This document shows positions 1-10,639 of a DNA stretch of 64,000 nt, piece by piece. Made by a program: the position numbers and the translations under genes. Position 1 is the stretch's first letter; each line of letters starts with the position of its first letter. The stretch spans positions 1 through 64,000 of the forward strand of contig JAOTOM010002684.1 of assembly GCA_034440615.1 (NCBI GenBank), written 5' to 3'. This DNA is from Ashinkailepas kermadecensis (Eukaryota; Arthropoda; Thecostraca; Neolepadidae). The notes below the pieces were generated by a model, which worked only from the letters and a program-made list of their open reading frames with translations, made no database searches and was not told where the DNA came from.

Positions 1-1480
1 ACTGAAAGAGGCCCAGAGACACAAAAGCCAGTGCTGGCACTGTTAATATACCTACCTATGCACCTACTCTCATTCTCTCTCGCCTCACTCAGAAAGTACT
101 TATAAAAGTGATAAAAATGAGCAAAACAAGTAAAAAAACAAAACTTGTGCACCTTGTCCTTTTTGTCACCTGAATGTTGGCGGAAATTAGACAAGGATCA
201 TCTTGGCGAACGTTACGCTTACGGTCCAAACCGACGCGCCATTGCGTTAGCATGCGGCGTCTCCTGACCGCCGGTGTCTCACCGGTGACAAAATGAGACA
301 CTCAGGAATGTTGTCGAATTTGGTCGTGAGCTTGGCAAATGTGCTGCTGGCCCAAATTTGTAGCGCTGGCGGAGATGGAAGCCTCTTCTGAGCAATGAGA
401 ATCGAGCGCATTGGGTGCTTGAGTTTTGCTTCGAAGGACGCGTTCTGTTTGGTCTCGTCTGTCTCGTCACGGTAACAGTTGCCTATCAAGTTCTGCAACA
501 GATACCTACCTAGGTGGGTAGGTGATTAAACTATCCGTTCAGGAGCCGATTTTTGCAGAGATATAATCTTGAGAGAAGACTAGGCATGCCAAATATGCCT
601 GGATCTACTGGCGTGGGCTCAGATCCAGATGAGCCTTGACAAGAAAGCATGGGGATAAAAAAGCCAGCAAAGAGAGCAAGGCCTTCAACTTAAACTGGCT
701 CTCAAGGCAGATTGTGCAGTGTAGTGTAAATCCAAGGATGGTGGTGTGTGTAAATTCAGTGGTGAAAGAAGAAACCTGAAGCGGCACTGTGTATCAAGCA
801 TCCATGGGCCAAAGAGCCATATCAAATCCGCAATGATTCATTCGGTGTTGGAGGAAGGTGGAGACAGGCATGGAAAATTGGAGGTGAGTCTGGTGGAATA
901 AGGTTAAAGGATTTGTACCTTCAGTTCAGTTATGCAAATGTGCTAGTACTGGATCTACCAGGCCAAATTCCTGGTAGGAAATTGCCCTGAGCTCCTCACC
1001 AAGTTGGTAGGTAGAGCCATTGCATTGTCGGCTTGTATTACCTTTTACACAAAAATGGTTTCTTCATTAAGAAAACCTTCTTTCTGCATTGATTTATTTT
1101 GCAATGATGAAACAATTTCTCGAACAAACCTAAAACAATAATTAGATGATGTTGAAGGAATATCTAAAAATTATCATATCAAGATCTTCAGATCAAGGCT
1201 TCAGAAGCCCCTGAAGTGTGTTTTGTGTGCCATTGCCAAATTCTGAGAGCTATTGAGCCGGAACTTCTAAATTTCCCTAAATATTCATTGTACACATTTT
1301 GAGACCATTTTGAAAACTTTGGCTGTACCGAAGAAGTCTCCAGGCAGTCGTTTTGGGGGACATGTTGGCGCATCTCTCCCTTATTCATCTCCCTGAAATG
1401 CCTATGATTTTTGGGTACGGACAACAGCTTCATGTATGTGAAAGGTCATTCTGCATCGAATGACATTTTCCCCATCAAAT
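1..1480. other. No gene seen; unique DNA
   Basis: I find no convincing coding region, RNA gene or mobile element. Short open frames lack splice context or recognisable motifs. A small inverted motif, ACCTACC/GGTAGGT, lies near 508-527. The stretch ends at a long A/T run. Confidence 0.6.
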
Positions 1481-1481
1481 T

Positions 1482-1515
1482 AAAAAAAAAAAAAAAAAAT
1501 TATTTTTTTTATACT
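1482..1515. repeat. A-run followed by T-run
   Basis: About 18 A are followed shortly by a T-rich run. It could be a decayed poly-A tail of a retroposon or simple low-complexity sequence. No target duplication was identified around it. Confidence 0.7.
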
Positions 1516-1909
1516 TGGCATACCTAACGTTCGGTTGTAGGAGCTCGACAAGAAAGTGACAGTGCCAAGGAGTTTTCAACCTCATGTTCGCGACCCCCCT
1601 CCATTTTATAGCAAAAAAAATATCACCGGATTAGGCCTGTTTGTACCCTGGTACACATCTCCATAGGAACAAACAATCCTTCTTCAACTTTAGCTGATAT
1701 AGATGGTGCAGCATGGAAGGGGGGGTTTATAGTAGGGGCACCCGGGGGACAACAAACACTCAGACGCACGCCTGTTTTCCACGAAATGATTATTGGGCTG
1801 CCCCGGGGAATGGAGCCTTCCCTGGGGGTTTGGGGAAAAAAAAACACACTTATTTTCCCCACTTAAAATTTTGACCAATTTTTAGATGGCATATCTATGG
1901 TCAGCCAGG

Positions 1910-1985
1910 ATTCAAACCAGTATTATTACTGGAAGCATGAAACATGGACCTTTCAGATAGCTTATGCCAATGCCATCTATGAATA
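1910..1985 (-). mobile_element. Candidate tRNA-derived SINE head
   Basis: On the minus strand GGTTTGAATCC (1918-1928) matches the Pol III B box GGTTCGANTCC at 10 of 11 positions. About 50 bases upstream TGGCATAAGCT (1969-1979) matches the A box TRGYNNANNGG at 9 of 11. The spacing suits a tRNA-derived promoter but no complete cloverleaf is visible, so this is not called as a tRNA gene. Its end and target duplication were not found. Confidence 0.25.
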
Positions 1986-2009
1986 ATATGTTTCACTTAA
2001 CTTGCATTA

Positions 2010-2065
2010 TATCAACTTACCCCATCGTCAGAAACAACTTACTCCTATAGTGGGGTAAGTTGATA
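2010..2065. repeat. Perfect 15-bp inverted repeat
   Basis: The arm TATCAACTTACCCCA at 2010-2024 has its exact reverse complement at 2051-2065, separated by 26 bp. It could be the ends of a very small foldback element or a remnant of one. No coding sequence is associated. Confidence 0.9.
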
Positions 2066-2444
2066 AAAAAGGCATCTGCGCGATGTTTTGCTCTCTGGTG
2101 GAAAGCCCAAAGGATGCCGCGGAAAAAAAAACAATTAACGGGGATGATACTGCGAAGTGCGAGGTTTAGGCTTCGCGTAAGTGTAGATATCTTCTCACTA
2201 CCCTTCCAAAGTGATGAGTTATTTTGAGTGTCGCCAAAATTGTATCAACTAGACCCGGTGTTCGTTTGCTTGTTTGTTCGTTTTGTTAGGTTAGGCGCTT
2301 CGGCCTGATCTGGTCTTTTTTCTTTTCTCCTTTTTTCTTCTCCCTAAAGCTTTATCTGAGGCAAAGTGCCATCTGCTAGAGATAGTGCCTGGTCTTTCCT
2401 ACCTGCGGATCCTTGATAGCAGGTTCATACGTATACATGGTGTG

Positions 2445-2478
<34 letters not shown>
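2445..2478. repeat. (GT)n microsatellite
   Basis: This is an almost uninterrupted GT dinucleotide tract inside the LINE 3' UTR region. Confidence 0.95.
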
Positions 2479-2481
<3 letters not shown>

Positions 2482-2981
2482 TTTGGCCAGCCTGCCACCG
2501 TGTGGTGATGTCGGTTGTTTCCGGTAGTGTAGATGAATGTGGCGGTGGGTTATGGTATGGAACGACGTAGTCGGGGGTAGAAGGAATAGGATAGGTAAGG
2601 TTGACTTGATGTAAGGTGCCGAAGTCAGGTAGTTTAGAGATAACAGAGTAGAACTAGGTAGAGGTGTAATGGGCTGTCTTGAAGTTGAGGTTGTAGGTTG
2701 TTCAGATGCTGAAGAAGGCGCAGTAGTGAAGAATGACGAGAAGAGAAGCCAGTCCGGACGGTGCTGCTTGGGGTATGGGGTGCAGAAGGGAGTTTGGGGT
2801 TGGGTAATCGCCGTTTGGAGTCAACATTTCAAGAAAACATATCGACACTTAGGGATCATGGATTTTTGTTCTTTTTTATTCTATATATGTATGTATGCGT
2901 ACACATATATCGTCTTCTTTTTCTTTTTCCCCCTCTTTTTCCTCTTTTTCTCCATGTCTCTTTTTGTTCCTTTTTTCCCCT

Positions 2982-3258
2982 TCACAGTTGTTCCAATATG
3001 CGTGTTGATGAAAGGAAGTGGAAGATATGTTCGTGTAATGTTGGGTGTTCATCGTTGAGAAGCGTGGTGAGGTTTAGTGGGAGGTTGTTTGTGATGTGTT
3101 GCCTTTGGTTGTTGTACTTGGTGCAGTATATGAGAATGTGTTTGATTGTAAGTATTCGACGACATGTTGTGCATTGAGGTCGTGGTTGGTTTAGAATGAG
3201 GTAGGAGTGTGTGAGTGCTGTATGTCCGATGCGAAGTCTTGTCAGTATCCGCGATATT
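2982..3258 (-). pseudogene. LINE ORF2 C-terminal fragment
   Basis: This minus-strand frame of about 90 codons contains LTRLRIGHTALTHSYLI, a signature seen just before the C-terminal zinc motif of many LINE polymerases. Cys-x2-Cys (CTTC) and then His-x4-Cys (HILIYC) follow, making a CCHC knuckle. The frame runs on to a TGA at 2982-2984. In intact elements this region follows the reverse transcriptase (and RNase H where present). Here everything upstream is missing, so the fragment cannot be active. The reading comes from direct translation; the family assignment rests on known LINE architecture. Confidence 0.65.
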
Positions 3259-3760
3259 TATGTTTACATGATAGTTTATAGTCTGAATATTATGATGAAA
3301 TGAAGTGCGTGTAGGGGAGGGGTGTTCGTCTGCGGGGACGCCTTTCCTCGAAGAGGCCTCACGCGAGAATCCCTGGGCGGCGGCTTCATGGGGCATCAAA
3401 GGGGAACCTTTGGCTGAAGAATGCAATCGATCTGTTTTCGCCTTTTGTACCCGGAGGGACTTTTTTCTACTTAGAAGGGCGCCTTCGGCTGAACAAAATT
3501 CAAGGCGGGTGTAATCGAGCGCCCCGGAAGGGCGCCTTTTTCCAGTCGGAGGGGCGCCGCATCTCCTTGGGGGGGGGCAGATTCCCCCAGTTTCCCCTCC
3601 TCTGGGTCCGCCAATGTCCCCTCAGTATTTTCACGTGTTTTGCTGCTCTCAGCGCCAGGCAGCGGCCGAGTGCGTTAGCCACTTTGTATTTTCATCGCTA
3701 GATGTCACTACCCACTCACGGTGGCCCACATCCTGCGGGAAGCTGGCGTGTGACGTCACG
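3259..3760. other. No gene seen; one orphan hAT-like terminus
   Basis: The stretch is GC-rich with several GGCGCC-containing motifs (about 3478-3560). On the minus strand the sequence from 3616 backwards reads CATTGGCGGACCCAGAGG. This resembles hAT/MITE ends of the CAGTGGCGGA type, but no partner end or 8-bp target duplication was found. Confidence 0.35.
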
Positions 3761-4240
3761 TAGTACCTGTTGAGCCGCGACGGGCGGTGCGAGCTGGCGC
3801 GGGCTGTGCGGATCATCACGCAGTCGGGTGGCCGGCGGTGGTGCGTAGTGGTCGCGCGGGCTGTTCGTTGTCAGCCGTCGCCTCAGTGTTACCACACAAT
3901 GAACGGCATACAGGACCGCTTCGCCAGTGTGATGAAGAGTTTCGTGAAGAAGGAGAAAGAGCCGCCGGACACGATGGTGGTGGACGAGCCAGTGAGGAAG
4001 GACGCCTATTTCAAACGAGTAAAGGTGAGCCCTGTTTGCTGCGTCCGGGAGAAATCTCCCGCGCGGAGGTATGGCTGTTGGCAGACAGCGCCCACCAGTC
4101 CGCAGCCTCCAGCGGCTCTGCTGGGTAGGGATCATCGCCCATGGCCTCCTGACACGAGGTTCGCCTCTTGGACGGGGAGATAACCAGCTTTCGGACGTAA
4201 ACGTGCGCGGCAGCGACGGTGGTGTCACTGTCGTCACGTG
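3720..4240. promoter_or_regulatory. CpG-rich patch around the candidate exon
   Basis: Many CG dinucleotides occur compared with the AT-rich flanks. CTCAGTGTT just before the ATG at 3899 loosely resembles an arthropod initiator (TCAGT). No TATA box is obvious. The promoter role is inference only. Confidence 0.25.
3899..4024 (+). CDS. Candidate first coding exon, unknown protein
   Basis: ATG at 3899 has A at -3 and opens 42 codons beginning MNGIQDRFASVMK and ending AYFKRVK. They stop exactly at AAAG|GTGAGC (donor GT at 4025), close to the eukaryotic 5' splice consensus, giving a phase-0 intron. The peptide has ordinary composition with a charged KKEKEPP stretch, unlike the low-complexity frames nearby. 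The stretch lies in CpG-rich DNA, as first exons often do. I do not recognise the protein and cannot find a downstream exon in this window; the tandem repeats that follow could be intronic. Chance remains possible because GC-rich DNA keeps frames open and GTGAGC is not rare. Confidence 0.3.
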
Positions 4241-4850
4241 GTGAGAAGCTTTGGCATGCTTTCGGAGTCACCCGGACGGCAAAGAATCAAGAATATATAC
4301 CCGGTCCAGAAGATTCTATACAGATAGCCGTTTGGAGCCGCCCGGACGACCAAGAATCTGCCTGGCACCCGGCAGATTCTATTCCGGACTGGCAGAATAT
4401 TTTCGCGTATTTTGTCGGTGGTTGTGATCGCCGCACTTTTGTTTTTAAGAGGCGGATGATTCACGAAAGCGTGGCATGACATTCGATCAACATGGAGGAT
4501 AAAGGGATATTGCATTCAAGAAATTAGTGTTGAAAGTCTCTTTTTACAGATTTGTATAGTCACCTAATCTATATATGCTTCCTTTCATCGAATACGACGC
4601 ACAGACATTTAAACTGACGTACGGAAAAAATATGGCTGACGCTCTGAACGGGGGAATCGAGATTCTACCGGACATCCGGTAGGTTCTATTTTCGCCTCGG
4701 CGGTCCCGAACGCATGCTTGGTGCACGCCGGCTGGGGCAGCCGTCTCGACACAGGCTTTGGCCGTCTGTGCGGCGGCGTGTCGTTACGCCAGGAGTCGTG
4801 GCAACACGCCGGCACGGAGCTGGCGATATGGAGAGCCTTCACGGGGCCTC

Positions 4851-4911
4851 CTACCCTGGTCGTATCGGTGTCTTGCTCTGGTCGTATCGGTGTCCTACTC
4901 TTGTCATATCG
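4851..4911. repeat. 28-bp minisatellite outlier copies
   Basis: These are two diverged units of the same TCGTATCGG-containing repeat that forms the main array at 5022-5298. About 110 bp of non-repeat sequence separates the two blocks. Confidence 0.8.
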
Positions 4912-5021
4912 AATGGGCGCTTAATGATCACAATTTTTGGTCGAGGCGCCCTAAAACCCAAATAACTCGTAACTTATATCGGTAGAAACTGCTAACTTGT
5001 ATCGTAACTATGTCGTAACTT

Positions 5022-5298
5022 GATGTCTGCCTCCTGCTCTGATCGTATCGGCATCTGTCTCCTGCTCTGGTCGTGTCGGCATCTGTCTCCTGCTCTGGTC
5101 GTATCGGCATCTAGCTCCTGCTATGGTCGTATCGGCATCCGTCTCCTGCTCTGATCGTATCGGCGCCTGCCTCCTGCTCTGATCGTATCGGTGTCCGTCT
5201 CCTGCTCGGATCGTATCGGCGCCTGCCTCCTGCTCGGATCGTATCGGCGCCTGCCTCCTGCTCTGATCGTATCGGCGTCTGACCCTTGCTCTGGCCGC
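5022..5298. repeat. 28-bp minisatellite, about 10 copies
   Basis: The unit contains TCGTATCGGC followed by CTCCTGCTCTG. Successive units start at 5042, 5070, 5098, 5126, 5154, 5182, 5210, 5238 and 5266. Open frames through it (Arg/Asp/Ser-rich) are by-products of the repeat. Confidence 0.95.
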
Positions 5299-5508
5299 GT
5301 GGGGCGACTGCCTGCTGGTTTGATCGCATTTGAACTCATGTGCATTGGGATCGATGTCAGTACGGAGATGCCACCACTCTCAATCCTCTCGTTACTGTGT
5401 ATTCTAAGGGCCAACAGAGCCTTTAGAGCCTCTACTTTAGAGCCAAAAGATAAGAGGTTTTAAAGGTCTACGTGCAATGATGAGATGTCTACGTGCAAAA
5501 CTGAAACG

Positions 5509-5540
5509 TGAAGTAGGTAGCAGAGCTGTTACCTACTTCA
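5509..5540. repeat. 11-bp inverted repeat
   Basis: TGAAGTAGGTA at 5509-5519 is exactly complemented by 5530-5540 with a 10-base loop. Function unknown. Confidence 0.85.
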
Positions 5541-6423
5541 TTGACCTAGCTTCATACCTAGCTTCGTTGACGGGCGGGTATCCCCGTTTAACAAGATTTG
5601 GCCGGGGGAGAGGAGCTGCATTTCAATTGGAAAAATTCAGCTTTTCGAGCGCCCGTCCCTCGGTACCTACATGCTCAAACAATGGGAAATTCGCGTTGGT
5701 TGGTGGACGGTCATGAATGGGAGAGCCACGGTCACCGCAGTTGACACGCTACAGGAGGTCCTGAAGGCAGGACAGGCACTAGTCAACAGCTGCGAGGCAA
5801 AGCTCCGTGGCTGTTGCGTATTTGTGCGGCATACAGTGTATTCGAACTTACTTGAAATAGCGCTAACACGGCATACCGGATCAGGACGTGAGTGCGGCAC
5901 TGAGTTGCTGTACCTGTCGTTCCTGTCGGCCCCACCACAGGGGACGTTTCCCTTCAATGTGGTGCCATTTAACACTACGCCTATGGGTGTTGCATGAAAC
6001 AAAATTGATGTGATAAATGCGATATCCACTTGGACGCTTGAATGGGGCGGCATGGGCGTCAATTTCTGAAAATCATGGGTGCGATACATGGAGGAAATGG
6101 GAGGCTCGATACCGATTGGTGGCCGGCAAATAGGGTCCCATGTTTAGCAGTGGGATTATTTGGTTGTAGAGGGCCAGCCAACATTAGTGGCCAAGGCCCC
6201 CCAAATATGCCAAATCGACACACACGCACCACGGTGTGCCCGGCTATGGCCTGTTTGGTCGGTCTTGTTGGGCACAAACCCCGAAAGTCACGAATGCAAT
6301 TAAAAACGGAAGTGAGCTTGAGTTGAGACGGTTGAGTTCCTGGCGGGGTGCAAGTGTGGGTCCGGTTCCATAACCACAAACAAGTACAAATATTGCACGC
6401 TACTATTTTGCACGTAACCACGC
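5541..6423. other. No gene supported
   Basis: A 108-codon plus frame (5671-5997) and a 140-codon minus frame overlap here. Neither shows a recognisable motif or splice context, so both are treated as chance. Confidence 0.5.
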
Positions 6424-6518
6424 TACACCACCGATGCATCGGTGGTGTATTTGTATTGATGCATTTGCATTATGCATTATGAACCATCGCGATGGTTCAT
6501 AATGTCTATTAATAGACA
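6424..6518. repeat. Cluster of three perfect palindromes
   Basis: Palindrome 1 (6424-6449, 26 bp) is centred on CCGATGCATCGG. Palindrome 2 (6475-6504, 30 bp) is centred on CCATCGCGATGG. Palindrome 3 (6503-6518, 16 bp) is TGTCTATTAATAGACA and overlaps palindrome 2 by two bases. None has a mismatch or a loop. Between 1 and 2 lies a GCATT/TGCAT-rich spacer. Each arm pair could extrude as a cruciform or fold as a hairpin in RNA. No neighbouring gene explains them. Confidence 0.95.
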
Positions 6519-6950
6519 CTCGCTCACGACCATAATGGCCTCACAGGGTCGCCACCGCATTGCTGCGCGTAAAGTGAACTATTTCAGGGACGAGGATGGG
6601 ATGGGACCTTGTGAATATATGGCAGACCCGTCCCGCTGTCCGCCACTGCCGAATAAGGCCCTGTGGAGGTGGCGCTGGAGCGGAGGTGGTGCTACAACGG
6701 AAATGTCCCTGGCTGCTTTGATGAGGTGGTGGAGGTGGTGCTGGAGCGGAAGCGTCCCTGGCTGCTGTGGCCCGACACGGTCAGGACACCTGGACGGCCG
6801 ACCTCGCGGCCGCTGGTCGTCGTGGTCGGAACGAACGACCTGGATTCCTGGGGCCGGTACGCCGCGTCCACAGAGGTGCAAAGAGCACCACTTCGGCCGT
6901 GAAATGGCCGCTGAGATTGGCCGTGACCCGTTATCCGGCGGCGGCGCACG

Positions 6951-7192
6951 CTGACCACTGAGGCGCCCGGCGCCAGCTGACACACTGGCGCCACACTGAC
7001 ACACGCTGACCACTGAGGCGCCACACTGACACACGCTGACCACTGAGGCGCCCGGCGCCAGCTGACACACTGGCGCCACACTGACACACGCTGACCACTG
7101 AGGCGCCATACTGACACACGCTGACCACTGAGGCGCCCGGCGCCAGCTGACACACTGGCGCCACACTGACACACGCTGACCACTGAGGCGCA
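6951..7192. repeat. Alternating 55/30-bp repeat (85-bp higher-order unit)
   Basis: Unit A (55 bp) starts at 6951, 7036 and 7121. Unit B (30 bp) starts at 7006 and 7091. B equals A without a 25-bp segment that carries an exact hairpin: GGCGCCAG, 8-base loop, CTGGCGCC. The array is thus A-B-A-B-A plus a partial unit. Confidence 0.95.
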
Positions 7193-7344
7193 TCATTTTG
7201 TCCAACATCATGTGTGAACGTTTTGGTCTATGAACAGACAGTTGCCTTTTTCGTTCGGCCGTTATGCCGAGCTAAATTTGGTGGATGACATATTTATCCA
7301 CATTTCCCTACGCTGATTGGCGATAGTCACTACTCTCTGATAGT

Positions 7345-7431
7345 GGGCGTGCACGAGACAGCGGCGTGCACGAGACAGTCGTGTGCACGAGACAGCGGTG
7401 TGCACGAGACAGCGGTGTGCACGAGACAGCA
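7345..7431. repeat. 17-bp minisatellite, 5 copies
   Basis: Units containing GTGCACGAGACAGCGG start at 7351, 7368, 7385, 7402 and 7419 (phase of GCACGAG). Confidence 0.95.
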
Positions 7432-8721
7432 CCTGCTCACCACTGAGCGGGAGAGACCACCTGTTGCGTCCATCGATCGGTGACACTTGACATCAGGGAC
7501 ACTTGGCGGTCACCAGCCGGCACGGATCCAGATCCTGCCAGCGCGTGCCGGTGTGCGTGTTGCGCAGTTCTCGACTGTCTGCCTGCTGCCGCCCTACGCA
7601 ATGTGCACCGTGCAGTGTGCACTGTGCACTGTCGAGGCCAGCTACTCAGCAGTCGTTCCCTTCATGCGGATGCGTGAGCTCGCATCCGTTGTGAAAAAAA
7701 TGGCATTGTTGTAGTCAAAACGGAATGGAGGCCGGAAATGAACAACTTTTCTGCATGCCCACGAATCCAAAACAAAGCAAGTAAGTAATCTGAGTAATCA
7801 GATATAATCTAAGCGTTCCGCGCATGCAATGCAAATTGCGCAGCCTGATTTTGGCTGCATATAAAACGAAAAGATCCAAATAGGATCCTGCGTTTGACGT
7901 GCAACAATAATGTTCGGTGCTTGAATACGTCAAACTGTATACCACCGTATGCGTTTCAGTGCGAGAGTCTGCGCATTCACACCGGAACAGCAAGAGCGAG
8001 CTCTCCGACCCCCCTCATCATTCGTCGAGGAAAGTTCATGTTGAGTGATGCCAGATCGCTTCGGATGCGACAAGTGCCAATCCGTATCCAATCCGCATCC
8101 GTTTATGTTGTCCAAATTCTATCCAGTCTGCTCGGTTATCCATACCAAACAGATATCAGTAAGGCTGTCCAACCGTACTATCGTCTGCACGTCTCGATGC
8201 TGGCTGACTCTGCCCGCGGTCTCCAACTTTTAAAGAATACTGTAGCATTTTAATATCCGTGTTCCCAGGGGCAGTAAATGTCGGACAACAAACGAGTTTT
8301 CTTTGTTCGGGCTTCTTCGCACAAATTCCGTAAACATATTTCAGACGTTTTCTTTGCTTGAGTCCTCCATTGTAAATGAATTCAGTATCGATAATATTTG
8401 TATCGATTTACCCAATTTTCCTCTACTATGGTTACTCAACATCGTCGTCATTCATAAGAATATCGATGATCTCCCGATATGTATTACATAATAACTTATC
8501 CTTAAAATGTGTCCAATTCATTCTTGCCCACCCGTTACGCAATGAACGACACGGTACAGCTGCCTCGTGTAACAAACCGGCTGCAAACGACACGCTCGCA
8601 CCCGCCGTACAGTTGGTAGCGAAGGCCGACTGCGGTCTTCTTTTTCTGTGTGCATCAAAATTCCACCCGCCGTGTTTATCGACGTCACCTGGTGGGGACA
8701 CCACAGAAGGTCGCCGCGATC
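7432..8721. other. No gene supported
   Basis: This is largely unique sequence. A 119-codon plus frame (7894-8253) has no recognised motif. The segment after 8376 is the lead-in of a long frame that exists only because the downstream array has no stops. Confidence 0.5.
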
Positions 8722-10395
8722 TGGGACACGACCAGCCGGCACCGGCCTGGGGACACAACCAGCCGGTGCTGGCCTGGGGACACGACCAGCCGGCACCGGC
8801 CTGGAGACACGACCAGCCGGCACCGGCCTGGGGACACGACCAGCCGGTGCTGGCCTGGGGACACAACCAGCCGGTGCTGGCCTGGGGACACGACCAGCCG
8901 GTGCTAGCCTGGGGACACAACCAGCCGGTGCTGGCCTGGGGACACGACCAGCCGGTGCTGGCCTGGGGACACAACCAGCCGGTGCTGGCCTGGGGACACG
9001 ACCAGCCGGCACCGGCCTGGGGACACGACCAGCCGGCACCGGCCTGGGGACACAACCAGCCGGTGCTGGCCTGGGGACACAACCAGCCGGTGCTGGCCTG
9101 GGGACACAACCAGCCGGCACCGGCCTGGGGACACGACCAGCCGGCACCGGCCTGGGGACACGACCAGCCGGCACCGGCCTGGGGACACAACCAGCCGGTG
9201 CTGGCCTGGGGACACGACCAGCCGGCACCGGCCTGGGGACACGACCAGCCGGCACCGGCCTGGGGACACGGCCAGCCGGTGCTGGCCTGGGGACACAACC
9301 AGCCGGTGCCGGCCTGGGGACACAACCAGCCGGTGCCGGCCTGGGGACACGACCAGCCGGTGCCGGCCTGGGGACACGACCAGCCGGTGCTGGCCTGGGG
9401 ACACGACCAGCCGGCACCGGCCTGGGGACACGACCAGCCGGCACCGGCCTGGGGACACGACCAGCCGGTGCCGGCCTGGGGACACGACCAGCCGGCACCG
9501 GCCTGGGGACACGACCAGCCGGCACCGGCCTGGGGACACGACCAGCCGGCATCGGCCTGGGGACACAACCAGCCGGTGCTGGCCTGGGGACACAACCAGC
9601 CGGCACCGGCCTGGGGACACGACCAGCCGGCACCGGCCTGGGGACACGACCAGCCGGCACCGGCCTGGGGACACGACCAGCCGGCACCGGCCTGGGGACA
9701 CGACCAGCCGGCATCGGCCTGGGGACACAACCAGCCGGCACCGGCCTGGGGACACAACCAGCCGGCACCGGCCTGGGGACACGACCAGCCGGCACCGGCC
9801 TGGGGACACGACCAGCCGGCATCGGCCTGGGGACACAACCAGCCGGTGCTGGCCTGGGGACACGACCAGCCGGTGCTGGCCTGGGGACACGACCAGCCGG
9901 CACCGGCCTGGGGACACAACCAGCCGGTGCCGGCCTGGGGACACGACCAGCCGGTGCCGGCCTGGGGACACGACCAGCCGGTGCTGGCCTGGGGACACGA
10001 CCAGCCGGCACCGGCCTGGGGACACGACCAGCCGGCACCGGCCTGGGGACACAACCAGCCGGTGCTGGCCTGGGGACACGACCAGCCGGTGCTGGCCTGG
10101 GGACACGACCAGCCGGCACCGGCCTGGGGACACGACCAGCCGGCACCGGCCTGGGGACACGACCAGCCGGTGCTGGCCTGGGGACACAACCAGCCGGTGC
10201 TGGCCTGGGGACACGACCAGCCGGTGCTGGCCTGGGGACACGACCAGCCGGCACCGGCCTGGGGACACAACCAGCCGGTGCTGGCCTGGGGACACGACCA
10301 GCCGGCACCGGCCTGGGGACACGACCAGCCGGTGCTGGCCTGGGGACACGACCAGCCGGTGCCGGCCTGGGGACACAACCAGCCAGCACCGGCCT
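8722..10395. repeat. 27-bp minisatellite, about 62 copies
   Basis: The array spans 1,674 bp, 62 units of 27 bp. Variation sits at two places in the unit: CGACC versus CAACC, and GGCACCGG versus GGTGCTGG or GGTGCCGG. Because 27 is a multiple of three and the unit lacks stops, five frames on both strands stay open for 500-750 codons (for example a WGHDQPAPA nonapeptide repeat). That is expected of a stop-free repeat and is not evidence of a gene. The variants are interspersed in mosaic runs, as in minisatellites that evolve by unequal exchange or conversion. Confidence 0.97.
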
Positions 10396-10429
10396 TTGAG
10401 CAATATGTTCTATCAGTACTAAACATTTC

Positions 10430-10625
10430 AAGGCTGGGACGGCTTCCATCCACGCTTGGAAACATTGCCTTGTCCTGGATGTTTGTCACGCAGAACATTA
10501 ACCTGTCTAGAAGATTATCTGCTTCTTTTTGGCCAAAAGATGGAATGGGATTGTTTGGAAATGACTGTGAGCCTAACTTGCTGTGTGGTAAACATGCCAG
10601 AAACAGACTGAGAAGTACAAAAAGT
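10430..10625 (+). repeat. Dispersed repeat, copy A
   Basis: This stretch is similar to the reverse complement of 30055-30245. Shared blocks include GCCTTGTC, CAGAACA and AACATGCC in the same order, and translations align (GNIALSWMFV here, GNMALSCTFV in the other copy). By eye roughly two thirds of bases agree. It begins about 35 bp after the 27-bp array. It may be an old mobile element remnant; class unknown. Confidence 0.6.
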
Positions 10626-10639
10626 AGGTTTTGATGTCG

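Larger units (their letters stand above)
2262..3258 (-). mobile_element. 5'-truncated LINE, 3' end
   Basis: Read on the minus strand, this begins with the end of a LINE open reading frame (2982-3258). A 70-base purine-rich tract and a roughly 700-bp 3' UTR follow. It ends near 2262 in a simple AAC/GAAC-rich tail. Only the last part of ORF2 is present and an in-frame stop lies just upstream at about 3260, which is the usual outcome of incomplete reverse transcription plus decay. A (GT)n tract sits inside the UTR. Clade is uncertain: the C-terminal zinc motif fits LINEs of the R1/I/Jockey type. The exact 3' end and any target duplication are not resolved. Confidence 0.6.

Noticed and set aside
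5667..6089. 140-codon minus frame and the opposite 108-codon plus frame
   Set aside because: No domain, no splice context, and two overlapping frames of similar quality argue for chance.
8376..10634. 752-codon plus frame and 500-690-codon minus frames as a repeat protein gene
   Set aside because: The 27-bp unit has no stop in five frames and is a multiple of three, so all of them stay open equally. No start, splice or flanking domain supports one frame.
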